DNA of 64,000 bases from Psychrobacter celer. GTDB lineage: Bacteria; Pseudomonadota; Gammaproteobacteria; Pseudomonadales; Moraxellaceae. The notes beneath the pieces were generated by a model. It was not told where the DNA came from, did not search any database, and saw only the letters and a program-made list of their open reading frames with translations. The translations under genes were made by a program, and so were the position numbers. Shown here piece by piece: positions 1-8,864 of the stretch (position 1 is its first letter; the number at the start of each line of letters is the position of its first letter). Where the stretch lies: the NCBI RefSeq assembly GCF_016107555.1, contig NZ_JABASU010000003.1:114218-178217 (forward strand), in the 5' to 3' direction.

Positions 1-40
1 TACTGCTCTGTACTATTTGCTGCTATGTACTCTGTACTGT

Positions 41-1066
41 CTATTGAATGTCATCAGGTAAGATAACGCTATCGATGGTCATGGCATCGCGAATCTTGTC
101 CATGGCGTTTTTTTCGATCTGGCGTACGCGCTCCGCTGAGATAGAGTAGACTGCTGCCAGCTCATGCAAGGTGGATTTTTGCTCAGAAAGCCAGCGCTGC
201 TCGACAATGTCACGTGAGCGATCATCCAATGTGCCCATCGCGGCAAGCAGTGCTGAGGAGTTGTTTTCTTCCCAGTCTTCTTCTTCGAGCTGCTCGGCGG
301 GATCGATGCCATCTTCTAAAAACAACTGCGGCGCATAGCGGCCATCGTCATCATCGCTAGATTGCGCTTCAAATGAGGCGTCGTAAGAGGTCAGACGCGA
401 TTCCATCTCTAGCACTTGCTTACGCGTGACGTTTAAGTCCTTGGCAATGGCATCCGCTTCTTCTAGCGTCAGCTGATTATTGGTTTTCTTTAAGCTGCGT
501 AAATTAAAAAACAGCTTACGGTGCGCCTTGGTGGTGGCGACTTTGACGATACGCCAGTTACGAATCACAAACTCATGAATCTCCGCCTTGATCCAATGAA
601 CGGCAAAGGATACCAAACGTACGCCTTTATTGGGATCAAAGCGTTTGACCGCCTTCATCAGCCCCAAGTTGCCTTCTTGAATCAAGTCCGCCTGCGGCAA
701 TCCGTAGCCTGAATAGCTACGAGCGATATGAATGACAAAACGCAGATGTGACATGACCAATAAGCGCGCCGCTTCTACATCGCCTTCGTCATAGTAGCGA
801 TGAGCCAGCTCCTGCTCTTGGGTCGGTGTCAAAATAGGGATTTGGTGCACAGTATTGATATAGGCACCCAAGTTGACGCCTGGAGCGGACAAGTGGGTCG
901 GCATCGCAGGCACCAAGTCACGAGTGCTGGTGTCGCCAAGGGTGCTGGCGTCGTAGGGTGGCCGCTCGGCAGCGGCTTTTAGCGCCGCATCGCGTGCTTC
1001 ATTTTTTATCGGCGCTGCCTCGTCTTTTTTACTCGTTTTTGCAGCATTGTTAGAAGTATTAGCCAT
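41..1066 (-). CDS. rpoH: RNA polymerase heat-shock sigma factor RpoH (sigma-32)
   Basis: Sigma-70-family alternative factor that directs RNA polymerase to heat-shock promoters. Region 2 is clear (motifs LVMSHLRFVIHIAR and GNLGLMKAVKRFDP), and it is followed by the RpoH-specific box HRKLFFNLRSLKK. The C-terminus carries the region 4.2 helix-turn-helix (LHELAAVYSISAERVRQIE). The ATG at 1066 is chosen because AAGG lies about 8 bases upstream; a TTG 30 bases further out is in frame but has no ribosome site. At 341 residues it is longer than the usual ~285-300, through a low-complexity Ala/Lys/Asp-rich N-terminus and an acidic stretch before region 4. It lies just downstream of a TusA-like gene on the same strand. 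Confidence 0.96.
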   Translation of the reverse strand: MANTSNNAAKTSKKDEAAPIKNEARDAALKAAAERPPYDASTLGDTSTRDLVPAMPTHLSAPGVNLGAYINTVHQIPILTPTQEQELAHRYYDEGDVEAARLLVMSHLRFVIHIARSYSGYGLPQADLIQEGNLGLMKAVKRFDPNKGVRLVSFAVHWIKAEIHEFVIRNWRIVKVATTKAHRKLFFNLRSLKKTNNQLTLEEADAIAKDLNVTRKQVLEMESRLTSYDASFEAQSSDDDDGRYAPQLFLEDGIDPAEQLEEEDWEENNSSALLAAMGTLDDRSRDIVEQRWLSEQKSTLHELAAVYSISAERVRQIEKNAMDKIRDAMTIDSVILPDDIQ

Positions 1067-1145
1067 ATTCTTGACCTTGGTTAAATAGTTAAGCAAATAG
1101 TCAGATAAAAATCTTTATAGTTGTAATTGTAAAGGATAGCCACCG

Positions 1146-1604
1146 TTAGTTGCTATCGGTTTTGGTAATGATGAAGTGATATATTGTATCGAAATGCGCG
1201 ACAGGTTTATCATCATTGGCAGGTTGATGGGTCACTTCATGGACGCTTAAAGACAAAGGTGCTGCGCTGCCCGTTTGCTGGCTTTGGCGACAAAACGCGG
1301 TGATATCTGCCTGTGAGTTGGGATCAGTCGCTACCACATATAGTGATTCGCCTGCTGCCACCTCACGCAGAGCCACTTTGGTCTTTAATAAAGGCATCGG
1401 GCAGGCCAGTCCGCGGCCGTCGACCAGTTTTTTTATTGTCAGGCGCGGCGGTGTCATGTCCAGCGGCGTATCGCTGATGAGTACTGCGTCACCCAGCAAG
1501 CGTAGCAGCTCGCAGCTTTGCTGTTGCTCAGTTGCAGACAAATCCGCCGCGAAGTAAATAACGTCAGAGGCGGGGCGGGTGATGGGCTGACTATCGGCAG
1601 ACAT
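1146..1604 (-). CDS. TusA-family sulfur carrier-like protein with N-terminal extension
   Basis: The second half is a TusA/SirA domain with the diagnostic CPMP motif (GRGLACPMPLLKTK, active Cys near residue 68). In this family that cysteine accepts persulfide sulfur in tRNA 2-thiolation and other sulfur-relay reactions. TusA proper is about 80 residues; here about 60 extra residues precede the domain and a short tail follows, so it is a TusA-like protein rather than a sure TusA. The ATG at 1604 has AAGG eight bases upstream; a TTG six bases earlier is in frame. rpoH follows about 80 bp downstream on the same strand. Confidence 0.82.
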   Translation of the reverse strand: MSADSQPITRPASDVIYFAADLSATEQQQSCELLRLLGDAVLISDTPLDMTPPRLTIKKLVDGRGLACPMPLLKTKVALREVAAGESLYVVATDPNSQADITAFCRQSQQTGSAAPLSLSVHEVTHQPANDDKPVAHFDTIYHFIITKTDSN

Positions 1605-1988
1605 AAACAAACCTTATCATATGCGAGGGTTTTAACTTAAGAGAGGGGTGATGGTTTGTCATTATAACAAATAGCGCAGGGGCGATTGCAGTTGAATATA
1701 GTCAACGTCATGTTCGGTTCGTTAAAATGATAACGATAATGATATAACGATTGCACAGTCATGTTGCACAATCGTGACGGTCTGCGTGGTGATTGGTAGT
1801 CACAGGCGCGGGACAATTGATTTTGCACAAACAAGCTCGTATAGTCAAAACGACGTTGGGATTTATTTGTATAGGATGCGCATTTGTTTTATTTTCATCA
1901 ATCGTTCACAGGCCGTACAGTCGCCTATGAAGTAGCATCGTCGCCGACTTTGCTGACGCCTGATACTGTCTCTATCCATAAGCGCAGT
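1605..1988. other. Divergent intergenic region, tusA-like / bepA
   Basis: About 380 bp separates the two divergent genes. It holds a run of GATAAT-like hexamers at 1729-1747 (GATAAC, GATAAT, GATATA) that resembles a Fur box, and a loose inverted repeat CGATTG...CAATCG nearby. A small minus-strand reading frame here has no coding look. No confident sigma-70 promoter was picked out. Confidence 0.5.
1729..1747. promoter_or_regulatory. Possible Fur box
   Basis: The sequence GATAACGATAATGATATAA matches the 19-bp Fur consensus at about 13 of 19 positions by eye, with the first two hexamers nearly perfect. Neither flanking gene (TusA-like, BepA) is a classical Fur target, so this could be a chance AT-rich match. 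Confidence 0.3.
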
Positions 1989-3581
1989 ATGGCTCACCGG
2001 CTATCCTTATCTATCCTATCAGCGGCGATATTGACCATATCGGCGATGACCGCTGTGACCCCTAAGAGTAGTCACGCCGCCGGCAGTGATCTGCGTCAAG
2101 CGTCGTCTGCGCCTTATGATTCGTGGCAGTCCACCAATACCCCAGAGCTAAGTTTGCCAAGCTTGCGCGGGCAAGGACTGAGCTTTGCTGAGCAGTATCA
2201 TAATAAGCTGCTCGGTGAGTGGTCACTACGCAATATCAATAAAAGCATCAAGATGGAGCATGATCCGTGGATACACGAGACCGTCAAAGATATGACATGG
2301 CGGCTCAATGCACAAGCAAGGCAGCAGGCACCGATTGGCTTGGTCATTATTGACAATCCAAGTATCAACGCTTTTGCCGCGCCAGGAGGCGTCATCGGTA
2401 TCAACACGGGGACGATACTCGCCGCCAGTAGTATGGATGAGCTGGCAAGCGTCGTTGCTCACGAAGTTGCTCATATTAGTCAGCGCCATTATGAGAGCGG
2501 GGCAGACGAGCGCAAAAAAGCGCTACTGATGCAGATAGGCGGTATGCTGGCAGCCATTGCAGCGTCGGCGGTCGATGGAGATGCTGCCGCGGCCGTGATG
2601 ATGGGGAGCCAGACTGCGACGATGAACAGTAGCATGGCGTTTAGCCGCAATAACGAGCGCGAGGCCGACCGTGTGGGCATGCAAATTATGACCCAAGCGG
2701 GCTATGATCCAAGGGCGATGCCAAGGTTTTTTGCCACCATGAATCAGCAAAGCCAGCTCAATCAAGTTGAAAATCGATTTTTACCAAGCTTTGTGCGCTC
2801 GCATCCACTAAGCAACGAGCGTTTGAGCGAATCGCAAAGCCGAGCCCAGCACTATCCGCCTTTATCATTGGCCGAGCAGCAGCGCCACCAAGCACTGTTT
2901 GATCTGCTCTATTGGCGCGTACAGAGTACCGGTAAGCATGCGTCAGAAACAGTGCTAACGACAGCGGCCAAAAACAGCGTTGGGGCCAAATTGGCATTGA
3001 TGCAGTGGTATGGTGAACAGCAGCGCTTTGACGATGCCGATGAGATACTTGCAGCGCTAAACAAACTGCCCGCAGCTCAGCGTCAAAGGCTTGAGCCACT
3101 TTTATCGATTACTCATAGCCAGTTGTTAGCTGAGCAAGGTAATTGGGCAAAAGCGGCGGATATTTTGGCCAGTCAGCAGCGTCTCTATCCTGAGCGCCGT
3201 GATTTGCGACTCTATTTGGCAGAGGCGCTGACCAATAGTAATCAGCCGCTCCAAGCGCAAGCATTACTCAAGCCTTTGACCCAGCAGCAGCCAAGTGACC
3301 GCTATGCGTGGCAAAGCCTGCAATTGGCCAACGAAAAACTGGCGAAAACCACTACTACACCAAAGCTGGCCAATATTGCTACCATTAATGCGCTGCGCTA
3401 TCGCAGTCATGACCAGCTGTGGAGTGGGCGTTATGATGCCGCGCTTACCTCGTTGACACAAGCCAAGCAGCTGGCAGACCATCTCCAAAATACTGCGCAA
3501 GCTGGTAGCGCGCGCCCACTACTGGCCAATATCAAAGCTGAGATCAAAAACGTAAAAACCGCCCAAGACTTTGAGCCTTAG
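1989..3581 (+). CDS. bepA: Periplasmic M48 metalloprotease/chaperone, BepA/YfgC type
   Basis: Outer-membrane quality-control zinc protease of the BepA family, which helps assemble or degrade LptD and other barrel proteins. The M48 motif HEVAH (His158, Glu159, His162) and downstream glutamate (NEREADRVG, Glu225) form the zinc site. The C-terminal ~230 residues are alpha-helical TPR-like repeats, the usual BepA layout. The ATG at 1989 is chosen because it starts a typical signal peptide (MAHRLSLSILSAAILTIS, cleavage near SHA-AG); an upstream TTG would place about 35 extra residues before it. Length 530, near the family norm of ~490. The terminator of the convergent yqeY overlaps its last codons. 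Confidence 0.92.
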   Translation: MAHRLSLSILSAAILTISAMTAVTPKSSHAAGSDLRQASSAPYDSWQSTNTPELSLPSLRGQGLSFAEQYHNKLLGEWSLRNINKSIKMEHDPWIHETVKDMTWRLNAQARQQAPIGLVIIDNPSINAFAAPGGVIGINTGTILAASSMDELASVVAHEVAHISQRHYESGADERKKALLMQIGGMLAAIAASAVDGDAAAAVMMGSQTATMNSSMAFSRNNEREADRVGMQIMTQAGYDPRAMPRFFATMNQQSQLNQVENRFLPSFVRSHPLSNERLSESQSRAQHYPPLSLAEQQRHQALFDLLYWRVQSTGKHASETVLTTAAKNSVGAKLALMQWYGEQQRFDDADEILAALNKLPAAQRQRLEPLLSITHSQLLAEQGNWAKAADILASQQRLYPERRDLRLYLAEALTNSNQPLQAQALLKPLTQQQPSDRYAWQSLQLANEKLAKTTTTPKLANIATINALRYRSHDQLWSGRYDAALTSLTQAKQLADHLQNTAQAGSARPLLANIKAEIKNVKTAQDFEP

Positions 3582-3587
3582 GCGGTT
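3556..3587 (-). terminator. Rho-independent terminator for yqeY
   Basis: Inverted repeat AACCGCC/GGCGGTT read on the minus strand ends in a T run, so it suits the leftward yqeY transcript. Its outer arm lies within the last codons of bepA. Confidence 0.6.
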
Positions 3588-3711
3588 ATTGATTGGGGCG
3601 GTTACTGATGTAAATGCTCACTGAGATACCGCTGCTCGCGCGAAACCGTTATATTTAGATTTATACTTAGATTTGTAGTGCCTAGCTTTACAGTACCTAG
3701 ATTTGCAGCGC

Positions 3712-4161
3712 TTAGCCTTGTAGCGCGTTTTTGACCAGCTTTGAGATGGTGGCAGGGTCGGCGCGGCCTGCCGTTTTGCTCTTTAGCACGCCCATGACAC
3801 TGCCCATATCGCGCATCGATGTTGCGCCTTGCGCTTGAATCTCTGCATTGACCAAGGCAGCAAGCTCGTCATCGTCCATCTGTGCAGGCATAAACTCATT
3901 AATGACATCGATCTCAAACTGCTCTTTGGCTGCCAAATCATCACGGCCATTTTCGGTAAAGATACCGAGTGACTCTTGGCGCTGTTTTAGCTGCTTTTGT
4001 AGTACCTCTAAGACGGCGGCATCGTCTAGCTCGATCTGGCGGTCGATTTCGATTTGTTTGACGACTGACTGCACGTTGCGTAGCACCTTGACGCGCTCGA
4101 GCTCACGCGCTTTCATAGAAGCTTTGATGCTGTCTGACAGTGTTTGTTTAAGTTGGCTCAT
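3712..4161 (-). CDS. yqeY: GatB/YqeY domain protein
   Basis: Standalone YqeY-domain protein of 149 residues, the usual length, related to the tail domain of the amidotransferase GatB. The N-terminus shows the family pattern (LSDSIKASMKARELERVKVLR), followed by an acidic helical region and the conserved end motif MGSVMGVLKSKTAGRADP. Its role is unsettled; a link to tRNA or translation is inferred from the domain and from the nearby rpsU. Start is an ATG at 4161 with a purine-rich stretch (AAGGATAAT) upstream. Confidence 0.93.
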   Translation of the reverse strand: MSQLKQTLSDSIKASMKARELERVKVLRNVQSVVKQIEIDRQIELDDAAVLEVLQKQLKQRQESLGIFTENGRDDLAAKEQFEIDVINEFMPAQMDDDELAALVNAEIQAQGATSMRDMGSVMGVLKSKTAGRADPATISKLVKNALQG

Positions 4162-4332
4162 TGTTATTATCCTTATGGATTAGAGACTAGGGATGCGTGC
4201 CATAAAAACGGCTTGTGCTGGTGTTTTTTATGGGTATGGTTTATGAGTATAGTTTTATGAATACCGTATGAGCTGATAATAATATATGTTTGAATCCAAA
4301 TAAATCAGATACATGGCTATCAAGCCGCTCAA

Positions 4333-4392
4333 TGAAAAGTTGGCTTGCTTGCTGTGCCTACGCCGACAGATGCTGCGAAAAACAACTTTTCA
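4333..4392. repeat. Inverted repeat, possible hairpin element or small RNA
   Basis: Two perfect 10-base arms flank about 40 bases that are more G+C-rich than their surroundings. It may be a palindromic repeat element or the core of a small RNA. No second copy was noticed in this window. Confidence 0.4.
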
Positions 4393-4454
4393 TCTCACTG
4401 TACCGTTTTTATATCGGATCGACTATATCAGTAATAATAATAAAAATTGTAGCA

Positions 4455-4493
4455 CAAAAAACGCCACTGATATCAATCGATAGCAGTGGCGTT
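4455..4493 (-). terminator. Rho-independent terminator of rpsU
   Basis: Arms AACGCCACTG and CAGTGGCGTT enclose a 14-base loop, and on the minus strand are followed by a run of six T. It lies about 40 bp past the rpsU stop. Confidence 0.85.
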
Positions 4494-4529
4494 CCTGTAG
4501 CGCTGGTATTTAGCTAATCAAATAAGTGA

Positions 4530-4745
4530 TTAGTACATACGAGTGGTACGAATGGTTTCGCGTTGCAATTTTTTCTTATAACGCTTTACAGCAGCGGCTT
4601 TTTTGCGCTTGCGTACTTGCGTTGGTTTTTCATAAAACTCACGCTTACGTACGTCTGATAGTACACCGGCTTTTTCACAAGCACGTTTGAAACGACGGAT
4701 AGCGATGTCAACTGGTTCGTTTTCTTTAACCTTAACTGCAGGCAT
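4530..4745 (-). CDS. rpsU: 30S ribosomal protein S21
   Basis: Small, very basic 71-residue protein with the S21 signature ([20 protein letters not shown] at the N-terminus and an Arg/Lys-rich C-terminal helix). It binds the head/platform of the small subunit and assists initiation. It is divergent from tsaD further on, an arrangement also known in E. coli, but dnaG and rpoD do not follow; yqeY does, beyond a terminator. A strong sigma-70 promoter lies about 130 bp upstream. Confidence 0.98.
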
Positions 4746-5188
4746 GAAGACTCCTTGATTAGGATGAGATATAAGGGCATTAGTTTGGCTGTATAGTAGT
4801 ATTTAGCCGTAATATCTCAAGATTACCGGCATCAGCTCAAACTAGGACAATTTTGTGCTAGAGCACAAGGGCGAGTATTCTAATAAAAAATAGCAATAAA
4901 GTCAATGGTTTTTGCTGATTAATTCATAATTATCATTAAGTTGCGCCCTTTTTATCCACTGGTACAGTATGGCGGCGTCATGAATACCAAACAAAAGCGA
5001 ATAATGTTTGATAAGGTGTGATTGGTCAGTGCAAGGTGAGATGGACTATATGCATCAGTAGAGCCGCTTTTGGCAAGTGTGGCCATCAAGAAAAAACCCT
5101 ACTGTCTATAACGGTTTGGGTAGAGTTTATGCTATGATTATTTGCATCATATCAATCGTTTTATGTGCACTTTATTGAGGATGTTGCA
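4746..5188. other. Intergenic region upstream of rpsU and the acidic lipoprotein
   Basis: About 440 bp separating divergent genes. It contains the rpsU promoter at 4877-4905. The right half, which should carry the promoter for the lipoprotein at 5189, shows no convincing -35/-10 pair, only AT-rich TATGAT-like sequence near 5140. Confidence 0.6.
4877..4905 (-). promoter_or_regulatory. Sigma-70 promoter for rpsU
   Basis: On the minus strand TTGACT, 17 bases, TAGAAT: five of six matches in the -35 box and a good -10 box at the ideal spacing. It implies a leader of roughly 125 bases before the rpsU start. Confidence 0.75.
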
Positions 5189-5557
5189 ATGAAAAAATCA
5201 GTACTAAATACAGCGCTAAGCACCGCATTTGTCGTCGCTTTAGGCTTTGGTATCAGCGCGTGTAGTGGCGACAAAGAAGGCGAGTCGCATCAAGTGTTGG
5301 CCAAAGACCGTGTCGATGAGGCCTCTGAGCTTGCGCGTAGCAACGCTCCTGCCGCTGAACAGATGGATTTCCCCGAGTCAGCGCCGACGACGACAGAAAG
5401 CACTGATGCCGAAAGTACTGATGCCGAAAGCACAGACACCCAAGGTGAGGCGACAGATGCTGGCACCACTGAGGCCGCTGCTACCGATAGCGCAGCTGAC
5501 ATGCCAGCTAATGATGCGGAAGCAGACGCCGATGCTGAGCCTGCGACCAACGAATAA
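5189..5557 (+). CDS. Small acidic lipoprotein, unknown function
   Basis: A 122-residue protein with a lipoprotein signal (MKKSVLNTALSTAFVVALGF, lipobox ISAC). The mature part is almost entirely low-complexity Ala/Asp/Glu/Thr with a short repeat (STDAESTDAESTD) that mirrors a 15-base tandem repeat in the DNA around 5398-5440. No domain was recognised. The ATG at 5189 is preferred to a GTG 24 bases upstream because the signal peptide starts there. It is followed 80 bp later by a similar Ala/Glu/Pro-rich lipoprotein carrying haem, suggesting co-expression. Confidence 0.7.
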   Translation: MKKSVLNTALSTAFVVALGFGISACSGDKEGESHQVLAKDRVDEASELARSNAPAAEQMDFPESAPTTTESTDAESTDAESTDTQGEATDAGTTEAAATDSAADMPANDAEADADAEPATNE

Positions 5558-5637
5558 CGCTCTTTTGATGGTCTATCAGTGTATGCGCTGTCGTCGGCAG
5601 CCATCGACATACAATAGCAAATAGAGGTGTGATCACG

Positions 5638-6159
5638 ATGAACAAACCACAGCGTATAAATACATTGACCGTATCGGCCATCAGCATCAGTGCATTGTTG
5701 ATGCTAAGCGCTTGTAGTGATAATAATACTGCCGAGCCGCCCGCTGACGCGTCTGCCGAAACGAGCACGGTAGTAGAGGAGGCACCTGCCGCCGCGCCTG
5801 AAGCGCCTGAACCGCAGACGTCTGAGCCAGCTGTGCCGGCAGAAGCGCCAGCAACGACGACAGCTGAACCGGCCGAAGCAGTCGAGCCACCAACCCCAGA
5901 TGAGCCTGAAGTGTTGGCAGCTGATGCAGGGGCGAAGCTATACGAGTCCAACTGTAAAGTCTGCCACGAAGCAGGTCTGCTCGATGCACCAAAATACGGT
6001 GATAAAGCAGCGTGGGCGCCGCGTCTTGCTAAGGGTATAGAGACGCTACATATGCACTCAGCGCAGGGCTTTAACAAGATGCCCGCGCAGGCGACTGACA
6101 AAGTAAGCGAAGCGGAGGTCTATGCAGCGGTCGATTATATGGTAGCTGCCGTGAGCTGA
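5638..6159 (+). CDS. Lipoprotein c-type cytochrome, cytochrome c5-like
   Basis: 173 residues: lipoprotein signal with lipobox LSAC, a ~75-residue Pro/Glu/Ala-rich tether, then a single class I cytochrome c domain. The haem site is CKVCH, and the likely axial Met lies in NKMPAQ about 45 residues later. The domain pattern (GAKLYESNCKVCHEAG, then MVAAV at the end) is that of cytochrome c5/CycM-type electron carriers, which pass electrons to terminal oxidases or peroxidases. The tether and lipobox suggest a membrane-anchored carrier that reaches across the periplasm. ATG chosen for its AGAGGTG ribosome site; a GTG nine bases upstream is possible. Confidence 0.88.
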   Translation: MNKPQRINTLTVSAISISALLMLSACSDNNTAEPPADASAETSTVVEEAPAAAPEAPEPQTSEPAVPAEAPATTTAEPAEAVEPPTPDEPEVLAADAGAKLYESNCKVCHEAGLLDAPKYGDKAAWAPRLAKGIETLHMHSAQGFNKMPAQATDKVSEAEVYAAVDYMVAAVS

Positions 6160-6196
6160 TTTAGGCGATATGAGCCATTGAAATTTGCTAAACTGG

Positions 6197-6228
6197 CCGT
6201 CATTGTGACAGACAATGGCGGTTTTTTT
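6197..6228 (+). terminator. Rho-independent terminator after the cytochrome gene
   Basis: Ten-base stem CCGTCATTGT/ACAATGGCGG with one G-T pair and a 5-base loop, followed by seven T. It separates the cytochrome unit from tsaD. Confidence 0.88.
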
Positions 6229-6310
6229 GTGCAAGTGCTTAGATAGAGAGTCGCAGATAAAAGCGTGGTCAAAACCAACACGCAGACCAAGGTATGATAA
6301 AGGCAAAAAT

Positions 6311-7360
6311 ATGAAGGTATTGGGTTTAGAAACGTCTTGTGATGAGACGGGGCTGGCGATCTTTGATAGCGAGCAGATTAACAGCGCTAATAAGGGCCTA
6401 GTTGGGCAAGTGCTATACTCACAAATTGAGCTGCATGCTGTCTATGGCGGCGTGGTGCCTGAGCTGGCGAGTCGCGATCATATTCGTAAGCTCGTACCGC
6501 TACTCGATGAGCTGCTCGCGCAGTGTGATATGAGTAAAAACGACATTGATGCTATCGCCTATACCAAAGGCCCAGGCCTTATCGGTGCGCTGATGACGGG
6601 CGCGCTGTTTGGTCGTAGCTTGGCATACGGCTTGGATATCCCTGCGATTGGGGTTCATCATATGGAAGGTCACTTACTTGCACCGTTGATGGGTGCCAAT
6701 CCACCAGCGTTTCCATTTGTCTCGCTACTGGTATCTGGCGGGCACACGCAGCTGATCGCCGCACAGGGTATCGGACAATATGAAATCCTAGGTGAGTCGA
6801 TCGACGATGCCGCGGGTGAGTGCTTTGATAAAGCCGCTAAAATGCTAGGCCTGCCATACCCCGGTGGCCCTAATATTGCCAAGCTTGCTGGGACCGGTAA
6901 TCCAAACGCCTATGAGCTGCCGCGGCCGATGCTGCATCGTGGACTGGATTTTTCTTTTAGCGGTATGAAAACAGCGGTGCATAATCTTATCAAAGACACT
7001 GCTGGCTCTGACAGTGACCCACAAGTGCGCGCCGATATTGCCGCCAGCTTTCAACATGCCATGGTCGATACGCTGGTGAAGAAATGCGTTAAAGCGCTCA
7101 AACAAGCAGGCATGAGTCGCTTAGTAATCGCGGGCGGTGTCAGCGCCAATATGCACTTGCGTGAGACCTTAGAAGCTGAATTGGCTAAAATAAATGCGAC
7201 CGTCCATTATGCGCCGCCTGCGTTATGTACTGACAATGGCGCAATGATCGCTTATGCTGGCTTTGAGCGCCTACAAGCGGGGCAGGCTGATGATCTAGCC
7301 GTCAGCTGCGTACCGCGTTGGCCGTTGACAGAATTACCAGCACTGTTACCTGCGGTGTAA
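6311..7360 (+). CDS. tsaD: tRNA N6-threonylcarbamoyladenosine transferase TsaD
   Basis: Catalytic subunit that transfers the threonylcarbamoyl group to A37 of ANN-decoding tRNAs, working with TsaB, TsaE and TsaC. It begins [14 protein letters not shown] and carries the metal-binding HHMEGH motif and the nucleotide-binding loop LLVSGGHTQ; a second phosphate-type motif VIAGGVSAN lies near the end. At 349 residues it has the family length. An in-frame start 96 bases upstream exists but lies in the preceding terminator region, so the ATG at 6311 is used. It is divergent from rpsU, with the two lipoproteins between. Confidence 0.97.
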   Translation: MKVLGLETSCDETGLAIFDSEQINSANKGLVGQVLYSQIELHAVYGGVVPELASRDHIRKLVPLLDELLAQCDMSKNDIDAIAYTKGPGLIGALMTGALFGRSLAYGLDIPAIGVHHMEGHLLAPLMGANPPAFPFVSLLVSGGHTQLIAAQGIGQYEILGESIDDAAGECFDKAAKMLGLPYPGGPNIAKLAGTGNPNAYELPRPMLHRGLDFSFSGMKTAVHNLIKDTAGSDSDPQVRADIAASFQHAMVDTLVKKCVKALKQAGMSRLVIAGGVSANMHLRETLEAELAKINATVHYAPPALCTDNGAMIAYAGFERLQAGQADDLAVSCVPRWPLTELPALLPAV

Positions 7361-7410
7361 TGTCTAGCAAGCATATAAAGTGTAAAAGCCATACAAAGGA
7401 AGGATAATCT

Positions 7411-7782
7411 ATGCAGTGGCTAGCAATAGGCTTAGGAGCAGCATTAGGCGCGTGTTTACGTGGCTATTTAGCGCGCTTTAATCCACTGCATCACTGGATA
7501 CCGCTTGGTACGCTTGGCGCAAATGTCTTGGGCGGCCTGCTGATTGGCCTTGCGCTCGTCTGGTTTGAGCGTATGGGTAGCAACTTATCTGATCATGTGC
7601 GTGTGTTTGTGATTACCGGATTTTTGGGCGGGCTGACGACCTTTAGCACCTTTAGCGCTGAGGTGTTTGGCTTTATCCATGATGGACGGCTGTTGGCAGG
7701 TTTGGCGTTGATCGGTCTGCACGTTGGGCTGACACTGCTGGCGACTGCGATTGGCTTTTATTTCTTTAAGTGCGTACTTTGA
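7411..7782 (+). CDS. crcB: Fluoride ion channel CrcB (Fluc)
   Basis: Four-helix membrane protein of 123 residues that exports fluoride as a dual-topology dimer. Family motifs are present: [14 protein letters not shown] in helix 2 and the pore motif [11 protein letters not shown] in helix 3. It begins 50 bp after tsaD with AAGGAAGG before the ATG, so co-transcription is likely. No fluoride riboswitch fits in the short gap. Confidence 0.95.
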   Translation: MQWLAIGLGAALGACLRGYLARFNPLHHWIPLGTLGANVLGGLLIGLALVWFERMGSNLSDHVRVFVITGFLGGLTTFSTFSAEVFGFIHDGRLLAGLALIGLHVGLTLLATAIGFYFFKCVL

Positions 7783-8010
7783 GCTTGTATCGATATCACT
7801 TGCTTAATGAGTCTGATTTAAGTGGTTACCGAAATACAGTCTGTTTTAAATGGTCTGTTAATGAGTCTAGAGGGCATAATGACTGGTTCCGCTGGGGTAT
7901 ACCCATATCGATCATTGCTGAAAAATATAGTGCAGCCAATGCTTTGCTCTTGTGAAAAAAACGAATATTTGTTTATAAGATAATTATTACTATATTTAAA
8001 AGGATACAAA

Positions 8011-8775
8011 ATGAACCAGTCTTATAGAGTAAGACTTTTAAATATAATGATAGGATTGTTTGCTACATCAGGGTTAATAGCTTGTGCAAATGATATAACA
8101 GAGGGTATGGCTCATAGCCAAAATAAATCCCATTCAGCCGTTGGTGAAGACGTTAACTCAATTAGTAAAGCTGATGAAAGCGCTATAGCAAAAGGTCAAT
8201 ACCCTGTTGCATCAGTGCTGATTAAATTAATGGAAGACATGGACCTTACCTTTGTCTCCGTAGATCCGGAGGATGCTCATGAGCTGCGACTTAAAACAGT
8301 GAAAACGGGAGATACTGAGCTCGACGGCAAAACGGCTAAATATGCTCAGGTTCAAAATATTTACAAATTAGGTGACGCACCGAATATTTATTTTCCAAAG
8401 CAGTATTATTATTCCTTAAATCCTCTACAGCTATACTTATACGTTGTGAACGAAGACCTTGACGTACAAACCATGGTAGGCCAATCTATTCCAGTGCCGA
8501 AATATGCAAAGGTTGGCACATCGCAAAATCACATCCCAAAAGCCACTTACAATAATATTTTTGATAATATCAAATCATCATGGTCATTAAGCAAAGCCAC
8601 GTCCAATACGGCTTGGTTGTGCGATACCTTTGAATATTCGGACCAGTCATCAGGAGCAGATGCTTTTTTAAAGGCTTGTTATGAGATTAATCAAGCAGGT
8701 GACATCTTAGATGGCAAGATAAATATGCCCTCTATGTTAGAGGCTAAGAATATAGACCTGATCTTAAAGAAGTAG
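8011..8775 (+). CDS. Putative lipoprotein of unknown function
   Basis: 254 residues. The N-terminus is a lipoprotein signal (basic start, hydrophobic core, lipobox LIAC), so the protein should be anchored in the envelope. The mature part is mixed alpha/beta-like, rich in Tyr and Lys, with two further cysteines (WLCDTFEYS and KACYEIN) that could pair. I recognise no domain. The gene is clearly AT-richer than crcB or metR around it and uses more A/T-ending codons, which suggests later acquisition. AAAGGAT precedes the ATG. Confidence 0.75.
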   Translation: MNQSYRVRLLNIMIGLFATSGLIACANDITEGMAHSQNKSHSAVGEDVNSISKADESAIAKGQYPVASVLIKLMEDMDLTFVSVDPEDAHELRLKTVKTGDTELDGKTAKYAQVQNIYKLGDAPNIYFPKQYYYSLNPLQLYLYVVNEDLDVQTMVGQSIPVPKYAKVGTSQNHIPKATYNNIFDNIKSSWSLSKATSNTAWLCDTFEYSDQSSGADAFLKACYEINQAGDILDGKINMPSMLEAKNIDLILKK

Positions 8776-8864
8776 ACAGATTAACTTGGCGCTATTAAAG
8801 GGCTGCTGGTTTTAACTCGACCTATGCTGTAGAGCATCCCATACACCTTATAAAGTCTGATGCT

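Larger units (their letters stand above)
4162..4529. other. Intergenic region between yqeY and rpsU
   Basis: About 370 bp. It contains the rpsU terminator at 4455-4493 and a perfect 10-bp inverted repeat (TGAAAAGTTG at 4333-4342, CAACTTTTCA at 4383-4392) with a 40-base, G+C-richer loop. No credible gene. Confidence 0.6.

Noticed and set aside
1637..1834. 65-codon minus-strand frame between the tusA-like gene and bepA
   Set aside because: Non-ATG-like composition, no ribosome site, no similarity to known proteins; region looks regulatory.
5398..5440. CRISPR-like or phase-variable repeat in the acidic lipoprotein gene
   Set aside because: Only about two and a half copies of a 15-base in-frame unit; a coding repeat, not an array, and too few copies to call phase variation.
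5508..6101. 197-codon minus-strand frame across the cytochrome gene
   Set aside because: It is the mirror of the Ala/Glu/Pro-rich tether, whose codon bias leaves the other strand open; the plus strand has signal peptide, lipobox and CxxCH.
7361..7410. Fluoride riboswitch before crcB
   Set aside because: The gap to tsaD is only 50 bases and does not contain the pseudoknot core of that riboswitch.
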